A stretch of DNA of 52,172 bases, from positions 1-52,172 of the forward strand of contig JAJQHY010000084.1 of assembly GCA_021199495.1 (NCBI GenBank), read 5' to 3'. The translations under genes and the position numbers were made by a program. Shown piece by piece: positions 45,240-52,172 of the stretch. Source of the stretch: Lachnospiraceae bacterium. Its GTDB lineage: Bacteria > Bacillota > Clostridia > Lachnospirales > Lachnospiraceae. The notes beneath the pieces are model-generated. The model saw only the letters and a list, made by a program, of their open reading frames with translations. It was not told where the DNA came from and made no database searches. Within the stretch, counting starts at the first letter, position 1. Every line of letters begins with the position of its first letter.

Positions 45240-47756
45240 ATGAAAAAGAATCTGATCATGTGGACGACCTTTGTGGTTGTGTTCCTCGTGAGCATGGTAA
45301 TTACATATTATTACATCAATCGGGACAATGAGGGACTTTCCATGGACATGGATCAGGCAACGTTTCCTCTGGTGCAGATTGAACTGGACGGGACGGCGTA
45401 TAATCTGCTCCACGGTTATGCCGATTCCATGGAAATCAATGAAACTGCGGAATATATATTCCCCCTGGACACAGACAGATCTGTGACAGTGCTGATTGAT
45501 TCCTTCGGGGAAGAGGTGGAATCGGTTTCCTACGAGGTCCGCAATTCTGACAGTTCACGGCTGATTGAAACGGGAGAAGCGATTCTAAAGGAAAGCGGCG
45601 ATCAGATTACCTGCAGCTTTACGCTCAAGGACCTGATTTCGGAAGGCGAAGAGTATATTCTTGTGCTGTCGGTCAGCACCCGGTATCAGCAGGATATTCA
45701 CTTTTACACCCGTTTCCTTTACGCCGGGGAAAATTCCCTGGCTGAGCAGCTTAAAGTCGTCTGGCAATTTCATGAAAGCACCTTCGATGAAGAAAACGGG
45801 GCGGAATATATAGCTCCTTTCATGGAGACAGACGGTACGGGGGACGATTCCACACTGGCATATGTCGATCTGCACTGCTCTACCTCTCAGGTGATGTGGG
45901 GCGGTCTTGATGTGGAAATTGTCAGTGAAATTTACCCGGCCATCACCAGTCTGGACGAGTATTACGGCGGCTACACGCTCACTTACTACGCGCAGGCGCA
46001 GGATGAGGACAATACCTACTTATACCAGGTATGCGAAAAATATCTGCTGAGGACCTCCGGTGAGGACGTTTACATGATTGAATATGAACGTACCGTGGAT
46101 GTGATTTATTCCATGGAGGGCGATCTGTACAGCAGCAACACCATCATGCTGGGCATTTTGAACGACGGCGTCACCATCACGGAGAGTGAGGACGGCGCAA
46201 TGGCGGTGTTTGTGATCAACGGCTGCCTCTATTATTATGATGACAATGAGAACTGCATGACCTATGTATACGGGTTTAAGGACAGCGATGAACCAGATCT
46301 GCGCAATCTGTACGGAAATCATGGCATCAAGGTATTGCAGGTGGATGAGGCGGGTTCCATGACTTTCCTGGTGTATGGGTATATGAACCGGGGCGACCAT
46401 GAGGGCAGTGTGGGAATCGGTGTTTATTATTATGACGCCACGACAGGGCTCAGGGAGGAGCTGGCCTTTATCAAAAGCACACATTCCGCGCAGCTTGTGA
46501 TGCAGGAGGTGGAGACATTAGCCTGCCTGGTAGGCCAGGAAAGCCTGTATTTTTACATGGATGGCAGTCTGTGTCTGCTCAATCTGACGACACAGGAGAT
46601 TTCAGTTATTTACGCATATAATTCTGAGCAGGATATCTATGTGTCCGAAAGCGGCTCCGCGCTTGTCATCCAGGGAGAGGATGGAATTGTCTATCTGAAC
46701 CTGGAAAATGAGACACGGCGGGAGCTTACGGCGCCGGCCGGTCAGGTGCTGCTGCCGTTGGGCTTTATCGGCGAGGATTTTGTGTACGGATATGCCTATA
46801 CGGAGGAGGAGAGCTTAAACCAGGATGGCAGTCTGTTCTATTATATGTACCGCCTCTGCATTGAGGATGCAGACGGCGAGGTTCTGAAAGATTATCAGAC
46901 GGAAAATGTGCGGATCCGGGAGGTTACAATTGACGGGAACCAGCTGGTCATGGAGCGGTATTTAAAAAGCGGGGACACCTACACAGCGATTGCCGATGAT
47001 AATATTGTCAGCCGCAGGAACAGCAGCGATACGAACAACACGGTGGGAACAGTTGTGACATCGACTTACCAGACGATTTACCAGATTTCCCTGAAAAATA
47101 AGATCGACGTCAGCAGCCTGATTTTCTCACAGGCAAAGGAAACAGATGCGGAAAACGTGGAGAGCCTTACCGTTGACACGCAGTCTGACATCAGCTATGT
47201 GGCAGTCTTAAGCCCCTGGGAGGTCACGGAATATACCACGGATGCGAGTTATGCCGTGAAACAGGCCGACAGCATGAACGGAATGGTCCGGGACAATGAG
47301 ACAGGCAGCTACATCTGGCGAAGAAAGACTCTCTCCGACGCAAACCAGATCATTGCCATTGAGGCCGTTGCCTCCACGGAGGAAAAGAACAGCGTCGCGG
47401 TGTGCCTGGAGGTCATGCTGGAACAGCTGGGAATCTATACGAATGTACAGGAGCGTCTGGATGCGGGTTTAAGCTGCAGTGATATCCTGGACGATCAGTA
47501 CAGTGATTACACGCTGATTGAGATCACGGGCTGCAGTCTGACGAGCCTTCTGTATTATGTGGACCAGGATATCCCGGTCCTGATTATCTTAGAGAGCGGG
47601 GAAGCCATGCTGCTGACCGGCTTCAACTCTTACAATGTTGTGGTGATGCGCCCGGACAGCGATTTCCTGGGTTATATGTCCCGCAGCGACGCTTCTGAGA
47701 TGCTGTCGGAGGAGACGGCGTATGTGTATACATTTTATCAGACGGGGGCGAACTGA
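45240..47756 (+). CDS. Large membrane-anchored extracellular protein with degenerate C39-like peptidase domain
   Basis: An 838-residue protein (one residue longer if the preceding ATG at 45237 is used; GGAGG is closer to a normal distance from the second ATG). A single N-terminal anchor helix (about 7-25) is followed by a beta-rich region with many short hydrophobic/aromatic strands (about 60-680), probably a propeller or repeated sheets. The last ~140 residues resemble a C39/papain-like fold: SVAVCLEVMLEQLGI (C at about 722), then DIPVLIILESGEAMLLTGFNSYNVVVMRPDS, in parts. The histidine expected at GHxVLLTG is a glutamate (ESGEAM), so it is likely inactive as a protease. Function unknown. 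Confidence 0.65.
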   Translation: MKKNLIMWTTFVVVFLVSMVITYYYINRDNEGLSMDMDQATFPLVQIELDGTAYNLLHGYADSMEINETAEYIFPLDTDRSVTVLIDSFGEEVESVSYEVRNSDSSRLIETGEAILKESGDQITCSFTLKDLISEGEEYILVLSVSTRYQQDIHFYTRFLYAGENSLAEQLKVVWQFHESTFDEENGAEYIAPFMETDGTGDDSTLAYVDLHCSTSQVMWGGLDVEIVSEIYPAITSLDEYYGGYTLTYYAQAQDEDNTYLYQVCEKYLLRTSGEDVYMIEYERTVDVIYSMEGDLYSSNTIMLGILNDGVTITESEDGAMAVFVINGCLYYYDDNENCMTYVYGFKDSDEPDLRNLYGNHGIKVLQVDEAGSMTFLVYGYMNRGDHEGSVGIGVYYYDATTGLREELAFIKSTHSAQLVMQEVETLACLVGQESLYFYMDGSLCLLNLTTQEISVIYAYNSEQDIYVSESGSALVIQGEDGIVYLNLENETRRELTAPAGQVLLPLGFIGEDFVYGYAYTEEESLNQDGSLFYYMYRLCIEDADGEVLKDYQTENVRIREVTIDGNQLVMERYLKSGDTYTAIADDNIVSRRNSSDTNNTVGTVVTSTYQTIYQISLKNKIDVSSLIFSQAKETDAENVESLTVDTQSDISYVAVLSPWEVTEYTTDASYAVKQADSMNGMVRDNETGSYIWRRKTLSDANQIIAIEAVASTEEKNSVAVCLEVMLEQLGIYTNVQERLDAGLSCSDILDDQYSDYTLIEITGCSLTSLLYYVDQDIPVLIILESGEAMLLTGFNSYNVVVMRPDSDFLGYMSRSDASEMLSEETAYVYTFYQTGAN

Positions 47757-47790
47757 GGGAGCTGATCTACAACTTTGAGGAGGACACAAA

Positions 47791-48399
47791 ATGGAAAAAT
47801 ATCACTTTTTCGGTATGATGGCGCGCCTGAAACTGATCAATCGCTGGAGCCTGATGCGCAACACCCGGGAGGAAAATCTCGCGGAGCACAGCCTGGAGGT
47901 GGCGATGATCGCCCATGCGCTGGCGGTGATCGGGAACCGTTACCTGGGGAAAAGTCTGAACGAGGACAGAATTGCGCTTCTGGGCATGTACCATGACGCG
48001 GCGGAGATCATTACAGGCGACCTGCCCACGCCGGTGAAATATCATGATGACAGCATCCGTAATAATTATAAGGACCTGGAGAAGGAAGCGCAGAGCACCC
48101 TGTTAAATCTTCTGCCGCAGGAAATGTGGGACAGCTACCGGGACATCATTTATCAGGAGACGACGCCGGAGGATGCCTATTTACTGAAATTGCTCAAGGC
48201 CGCGGACAAGATCTCGGCCTATATCAAGTGCGTGGAGGAGGAACAGACCGGCAACCGCGACTTTGCCTCCGCCAAAGACTCCACTTACCGTGCGCTGATG
48301 GAGATGGACATCGAGGAGGTCAGGCTGTTTATGGAGCTGTTCATGGAGTCCTATGGGCTGGATCTGGATACCATGTCGAAGGAACTGCATGCGGACTGA
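47791..48399 (+). CDS. HD-domain 5'-deoxynucleotidase (YfbR-like)
   Basis: A 202-residue phosphohydrolase of the YfbR group, which removes phosphate from deoxyribonucleoside monophosphates. The N-terminal RWSLMRNTREENLAEHSLEVA segment and the HD pair in GMYHDAAEIITGDLPTPVK are the family's metal and substrate motifs. Length is close to YfbR. The ATG follows GAGGAG. It follows the large anchored protein by 34 bases, and a terminator comes after it. Confidence 0.9.
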   Translation: MEKYHFFGMMARLKLINRWSLMRNTREENLAEHSLEVAMIAHALAVIGNRYLGKSLNEDRIALLGMYHDAAEIITGDLPTPVKYHDDSIRNNYKDLEKEAQSTLLNLLPQEMWDSYRDIIYQETTPEDAYLLKLLKAADKISAYIKCVEEEQTGNRDFASAKDSTYRALMEMDIEEVRLFMELFMESYGLDLDTMSKELHAD

Positions 48400-48415
48400 G
48401 AAAAACTGTAAAAAG

Positions 48416-48444
48416 GAAGCGGAGTACAGTTCTCCGCTTCTTTT
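48416..48444 (+). terminator. Terminator after the YfbR-like gene
   Basis: GAAGCGGAG pairs exactly with CTCCGCTTC around a seven-base loop and runs into TTTT. Confidence 0.88.
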
Positions 48445-48538
48445 GCTTCGGGAGTATTACAGATGCATGCCCTTCGAGGATGAAATACGATTCATTTCTA
48501 AATTCTCTAAAAGATTTCTTAATTCTGCGTTTATCATA

Positions 48539-48595
48539 TTGACATCAAAACCAAAAATGACTAATATCGTTTTAACTGCAAGAGGCAAAATTAGT
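48539..48595 (+). promoter_or_regulatory. Promoter of the TetR-exporter operon with possible operator
   Basis: TTGACA (48539-48544) and TAATAT (48562-48567) with a 17-base spacer. ACTAAT (48560-48565), overlapping the -10 element, is mirrored by ATTAGT (48590-48595). Autoregulation by the TetR protein is possible. Confidence 0.6.
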
Positions 48596-48685
48596 TTCAA
48601 CCTGCCCGGATACTTTTTAAATGCGCGCAAATTTCCGGGCAGTTCCTCTGTGGTGTAAGAAACTGTAAAAAGGAGGAGCTTTGCG

Positions 48686-49348
48686 ATGCCTTCGCCATTG
48701 ACAGAAGAGAAAAAGGACAGTTTAAAACACAAAATCATGCTGCTGTATCTGAAATATGGATTTGATGGAATTTCCATGGACGAGATCGCAGCCCGTCTGC
48801 ACGTTGGGAAACCGACCCTGTACAAATATTTTAAGAGCAAGGAAGAGATTGTACGGGAGGTGGAACGGTTTGCGATGGAGCGGCTTACGGGTGTTCCGTT
48901 GTCTGCGGAAGGCGGCATTGAGGATGTGCTTCAGGGAATGTCCCTGCTTTACTGCAATGGAATTGCGCTTGCCGTGTTTTCCGGCAGCCGTTATATGGCG
49001 GACTTAAAGAACCGTTTTCCCGATCTGTACACAGAACATCAGCAGGCGATTGAAAATCTGATCAATCGCTTTCAGGAATTCCATGAAAGGGCCGCTGAGA
49101 AAGGCTTCTGCAGGAAGCTGTCGCTGCCTCTGATGGGGGAGCAGTTTCACAAAATGCTGCCTGTGGTGATTGATGAGGAGTATCTGAAGAAAAACAATCT
49201 GACTTTGAGAGAAACCATCCGGGAGTATTATCGTATGCTGCTGCATCAGATCTTAAGTGATGACTATCAGTATGCGATATGCATGGAGGAAACCTATTCT
49301 TTCTGTGACAGGCTGACGGAGAATGTGGAGGAATTATCGGCTGTCTGA
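48686..49348 (+). CDS. TetR family transcriptional regulator
   Basis: A 220-residue regulator. The N-terminal helix-turn-helix (about 12-58) reads KIMLLYLKYGFDGISMDEIA, then LHVGKPTLYKYFKSKEEIV, typical of TetR. The C-terminal ligand-binding part is all-helical with a cysteine and aromatic pocket residues. The ATG follows AAGGAGGAG. The two ABC exporter genes start 143 bases downstream on the same strand. In this arrangement TetR proteins usually repress the exporter and respond to its substrate (inference). Confidence 0.92.
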   Translation: MPSPLTEEKKDSLKHKIMLLYLKYGFDGISMDEIAARLHVGKPTLYKYFKSKEEIVREVERFAMERLTGVPLSAEGGIEDVLQGMSLLYCNGIALAVFSGSRYMADLKNRFPDLYTEHQQAIENLINRFQEFHERAAEKGFCRKLSLPLMGEQFHKMLPVVIDEEYLKKNNLTLRETIREYYRMLLHQILSDDYQYAICMEETYSFCDRLTENVEELSAV

Positions 49349-49491
49349 TATGAAGGTGCAAATAGAGGCGCGATTGCGTGAGAGCAGAGCGCGAAGCAAT
49401 TGACTTTCATATAAAATGCGGCCGAAAGGGACTCTCGCAAAGCAGTTTTGCCCCATAAATGGGACAGGAAAAGAATGGAAGGAGATTTTAT

Positions 49492-51285
49492 ATGCTGCAT
49501 ATTTTCAGGCACATGAAGACGAGGGACAGATGGCTGGCGCTGTTGTGCCTGTGCCTCGTCTGTGGTCAGGTGTATTTTGATCTGAAATTGCCTGACTATA
49601 CGGCTGCGATCACGGTGCTGATCAGCAGCGAGGTGACAGAAATGTCTCAATACTGGTCCGCGGGCTTTAAGATGTTAGGCTGCGCGCTCTGCAGCGCGGG
49701 TCTGACGGTCATCGTGGGATTTTTTGCCGCGCGGATCGCGTCGGATTTCAGTTATGATGTCCGCAGTCTGGTTTTCAATAAGGTGGCGGCATTTGGCAGC
49801 GGGGAAATCAAAAAGTTTTCCACCGCCAGTCTGATTACCCGTACCACAAACGATATTACCCAGATCCAGATGATTATTTCCATGGGACTGCAGATGATGC
49901 TGCGCGCACCGATTATGGCGGTCTGGGCGATCATCAAGATCGTGGGCAAGAGCTGGCAGCTGTCCGCTGTGGTAGCGGCCGCGGTGGTGATCGTGGTAAC
50001 ATCCCTGATTGTTCTGCTGGCGGTTATGATTCCGAAATTCAGAATCGTCCAGAGACAGATTGACGACGTGAACCGGATCACGGAGGAAAATTTAAACGGG
50101 ATCCGTGTGGTGCGCGCGTTCAATGCGGAAAAATACCAGGAAGATAAATTTGAGACGGCAAATGACAATTTGAAGAGAACGCAGTTATTCACCGGCAGGG
50201 GGATGGCGGTTCTGTCCCCGATCATGATGTTCGTGCAGAGCGCGGTTACACTGGGCATCTATTATGTGGGTGCAACCCTGATCAACAACATTGAGATTCC
50301 CATGACGGATATGACAGCTATGGCGGCAGCCATCAGTGAAAGGTCTGTCATGCTGGGTGAAGTGGTCTCCTTCAGCTCTTATGCGATGTATGTCATCATG
50401 TCATTTGTGATGCTGCTGATGATTTTCATGATGCTGCCCAGAGCGCAGGTATCCGCGAACCGTATCAGTGAAGTCATCGATTCGGACATCACGGTGACAG
50501 AAGGCACTGAGAAGACCGGAACACAAAGCGGCACTATTGAATTCAGGGATGTGTCGTTCCGTTACCCGGATGCCTCCGAGGATTGCCTGAAGCATATTTC
50601 CTTCTCCGCGAAGAAGGGCGAGACGGTGGCCTTTATCGGCGCTACCGGTTCCGGTAAATCCACGCTGGCCGAGCTGGCTGCGAGATTGTATGACACGACC
50701 AGCGGTGAGATTCACCTGGATGGAAGAAACATCAGGGAGTATACCTTCAATACCCTTTATGATAAGGTCGGTTTCGTGCCGCAGAAGGCGCAGCTGTTCT
50801 CCGATTCGGTGAGAGAAAATATAGCGTTCGGAGACTGCGGCCATGAAGTGACCGAACAGGATGTAAAAGAGGCGCTGGATATCGCCCAGGCGACTGACTT
50901 TGTCTTAGAGATGGACGGCGGCCTGGATGCGAGAATAGCCCAGGGCGGCACCAATGTATCCGGTGGCCAGAAACAGCGTCTTTCCATCGCCCGTGCCCTT
51001 GCCAGAAAGCCGGAGATTCTGATTTTGGACGATACATTCTCTGCCCTGGATTATAAAACAGACCGCATTCTTCGTCAGAGACTGGCCAGGGAACGCAAAA
51101 ACATGACCTGTCTGATTGTGGCGCAGCGCATCGGTACCATCCGCAACGCGGATAAAATAGTCGTGCTGGATGACGGTGCCATCGTGGGTATGGGCACGCA
51201 TGATGAACTGATGAAATCCTGTCAGGTATATCAGGAAATAGCCCTGTCGCAGCTCTCTAAAGAAGAGCTGGCGGCGAACGCATAA
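49492..51285 (+). CDS. ABC multidrug-type exporter subunit (heterodimer partner 1)
   Basis: A 597-residue fused permease/ATPase with six helices (about 15-330). Walker A is GATGSGKST (383-391), the signature is VSGGQKQRLSIARAL, Walker B is LILDDTFSALD, and the H-loop position is AQRIG. Walker B ends in D rather than E at the catalytic position (LDD), and the H-loop histidine is replaced by Q. This is typical of the degenerate subunit in heterodimeric exporters such as BmrC/LmrC types. I chose ATG 49492 because GGAAGGAG lies upstream. Its partner follows after 15 bases. Confidence 0.9.
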   Translation: MLHIFRHMKTRDRWLALLCLCLVCGQVYFDLKLPDYTAAITVLISSEVTEMSQYWSAGFKMLGCALCSAGLTVIVGFFAARIASDFSYDVRSLVFNKVAAFGSGEIKKFSTASLITRTTNDITQIQMIISMGLQMMLRAPIMAVWAIIKIVGKSWQLSAVVAAAVVIVVTSLIVLLAVMIPKFRIVQRQIDDVNRITEENLNGIRVVRAFNAEKYQEDKFETANDNLKRTQLFTGRGMAVLSPIMMFVQSAVTLGIYYVGATLINNIEIPMTDMTAMAAAISERSVMLGEVVSFSSYAMYVIMSFVMLLMIFMMLPRAQVSANRISEVIDSDITVTEGTEKTGTQSGTIEFRDVSFRYPDASEDCLKHISFSAKKGETVAFIGATGSGKSTLAELAARLYDTTSGEIHLDGRNIREYTFNTLYDKVGFVPQKAQLFSDSVRENIAFGDCGHEVTEQDVKEALDIAQATDFVLEMDGGLDARIAQGGTNVSGGQKQRLSIARALARKPEILILDDTFSALDYKTDRILRQRLARERKNMTCLIVAQRIGTIRNADKIVVLDDGAIVGMGTHDELMKSCQVYQEIALSQLSKEELAANA

Positions 51286-51300
51286 AGGAGGTGTTTGAAT

Positions 51301-52172
51301 ATGCCAGGACCTATGGGAGGAAGAGGACCTATGAGAGGCGGCCCCGGCGGCGGGCGCGGCCAGGGCGGCGAAAAGGCGAAGGATATGGGCGCCGCACTGC
51401 GCAATCTCTTGGCTTATTGTAAAAATCAGGTGGGCTGGATTGTACTCGCGCTTATTTTCGCGGCCGCGGGAGCGGTCTGTACGATCATCGGACCGGATCA
51501 GATCAGCAATCTGACCAATTATATTTACGATGGATTGACCAGCACCATCGATATGGATGGAATTTTAAGTGTTTCCCTTTTACTGCTGGGAATTTATATC
51601 ACCAGCGGCGTCTGCAGCTTTTTACAGCATTTCATCATGCAGACGGTGACGCAGGGCGTCGCCAAGCGGATGCGCGGAGATATCAGCACCAAGATCAATC
51701 GTCTGCCGTTAAAATATTTCAACGGCAGCGCGGCGGGCGACGTTCTCTCCAGAATGACCAACGATGTCGATACGGTTTCCCAGGCCATGAGCAACAGCCT
51801 GGCGAGCCTGGTGACAGCGGTGGCACAGTTTGTCGGCTGCCTGATTATGATGTACTATACGGACTGGGTGATGGCAACGACGACCGTGGCAACGACCATC
51901 TTGGGGCTTGTACTCATGGTGGTGATCATGTCTCATTCCCAGAAATATTTCACGGCGAGACAGAGAAACCTGGGCAACTTAAACGGCTATATTGAGGAAA
52001 TGTACAATGGCCATGATATCATCCGGATTACAAACGCGGAGGATGAGGTCAGAGGGGAATTTGAAAAGCTCAATGAGTCGGTGAGGGACGCAAACTTTAA
52101 GTCACAGTTTTTGTCCGGCCTGATGCAGCCGCTGATGACTTTCGTCGGCAACCTGGGTTATGTGGCGGTCTG
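51301..52172 (+). CDS. ABC exporter subunit (heterodimer partner 2), 3' truncated by window
   Basis: The gene begins with ATG at 51301 after AAAGGAGG and runs out of the window after about 290 residues. The first ~25 residues are unusual: repeats of Gly, Pro, Arg and Met (MPGPMGGRGPMRGGPGGGRG). Membrane helices follow, with an exporter-type loop LPLKYFNGSAAGDVLSRMTN and later NGYIEEMYNGHDIIR. These are typical of BmrD/LmrD-type subunits. The ATPase domain lies outside the window. It pairs with the preceding subunit, whose nucleotide site looks degenerate. Confidence 0.9.
   Translation, partial: MPGPMGGRGPMRGGPGGGRGQGGEKAKDMGAALRNLLAYCKNQVGWIVLALIFAAAGAVCTIIGPDQISNLTNYIYDGLTSTIDMDGILSVSLLLLGIYITSGVCSFLQHFIMQTVTQGVAKRMRGDISTKINRLPLKYFNGSAAGDVLSRMTNDVDTVSQAMSNSLASLVTAVAQFVGCLIMMYYTDWVMATTTVATTILGLVLMVVIMSHSQKYFTARQRNLGNLNGYIEEMYNGHDIIRITNAEDEVRGEFEKLNESVRDANFKSQFLSGLMQPLMTFVGNLGYVAV

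Overview
The window reads as chromosomal DNA of an anaerobic, Gram-positive, Lachnospiraceae-like Clostridia bacterium. The evidence is strong AGGAGG-type ribosome binding sites, a two-cluster clostridial ferredoxin, pyruvate formate-lyase with its activase, MecA, a gdpP-rplI-dnaB block, several wall hydrolases of sporeformer type and many tandem ABC exporters. I saw no tRNA, rRNA or CRISPR array. The species call is an inference from gene content.

Layout. 1-4.0 kb: the tail of a MATE efflux pump, then a BlaI-type repressor and a very large BlaR1-like M56 membrane peptidase behind a four-half-site operator. 4.1-8.0 kb: a YbaN/DUF454 membrane protein with a heterodimeric CydDC-like ABC exporter. 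8.1-12.6 kb: gdpP, rplI and dnaB, with large inverted repeats between gdpP and rplI. 12.6-15.4 kb: a MerR-like protein and a large polytopic membrane protein, both carrying in-frame short repeats. 15.6-20.0 kb (mostly minus strand): ferredoxin, pflA, and a pyruvate formate-lyase whose glycyl-radical domain is a separate gene. A 68-residue cysteine-containing protein lies between the two PFL pieces, and a divergent DUF1858 protein lies upstream.

20.0-21.4 kb is a scar with a truncated membrane-protein gene, an IS4-type transposase fragment, a 34-residue membrane peptide and a DinJ/YafQ toxin-antitoxin pair. 21.6-27.4 kb holds three tandem ABC exporters with a 38-codon peptide gene between the first and second. 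27.5-37.2 kb holds mecA, a GH18 protein, an amidase, a Sua5-type enzyme, rpiB, a coiled-coil SleB-like hydrolase and a ZnuABC-like metal importer. 37.2-44.5 kb is a complete F-type ATP synthase operon (atpZ-I-B-E-F-H-A-G-D-C) whose c subunit carries the full sodium-binding signature. 44.7-52.2 kb has two uncharacterised proteins, a YfbR-like nucleotidase, and a TetR regulator ahead of a second heterodimeric exporter pair cut by the window end.

How the genes work together. Fermentation (PFL, its activase, ferredoxin, possibly DUF1858) and membrane energetics (a predicted Na+-coupled ATP synthase) are the metabolic core. Around them are envelope-stress sensing (BlaI/M56), c-di-AMP turnover (GdpP), wall remodelling (amidase, SleB-like, GH18) and several export systems. 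The most distinctive items are the three-gene PFL arrangement and the peptide gene inside the triple-exporter cluster.
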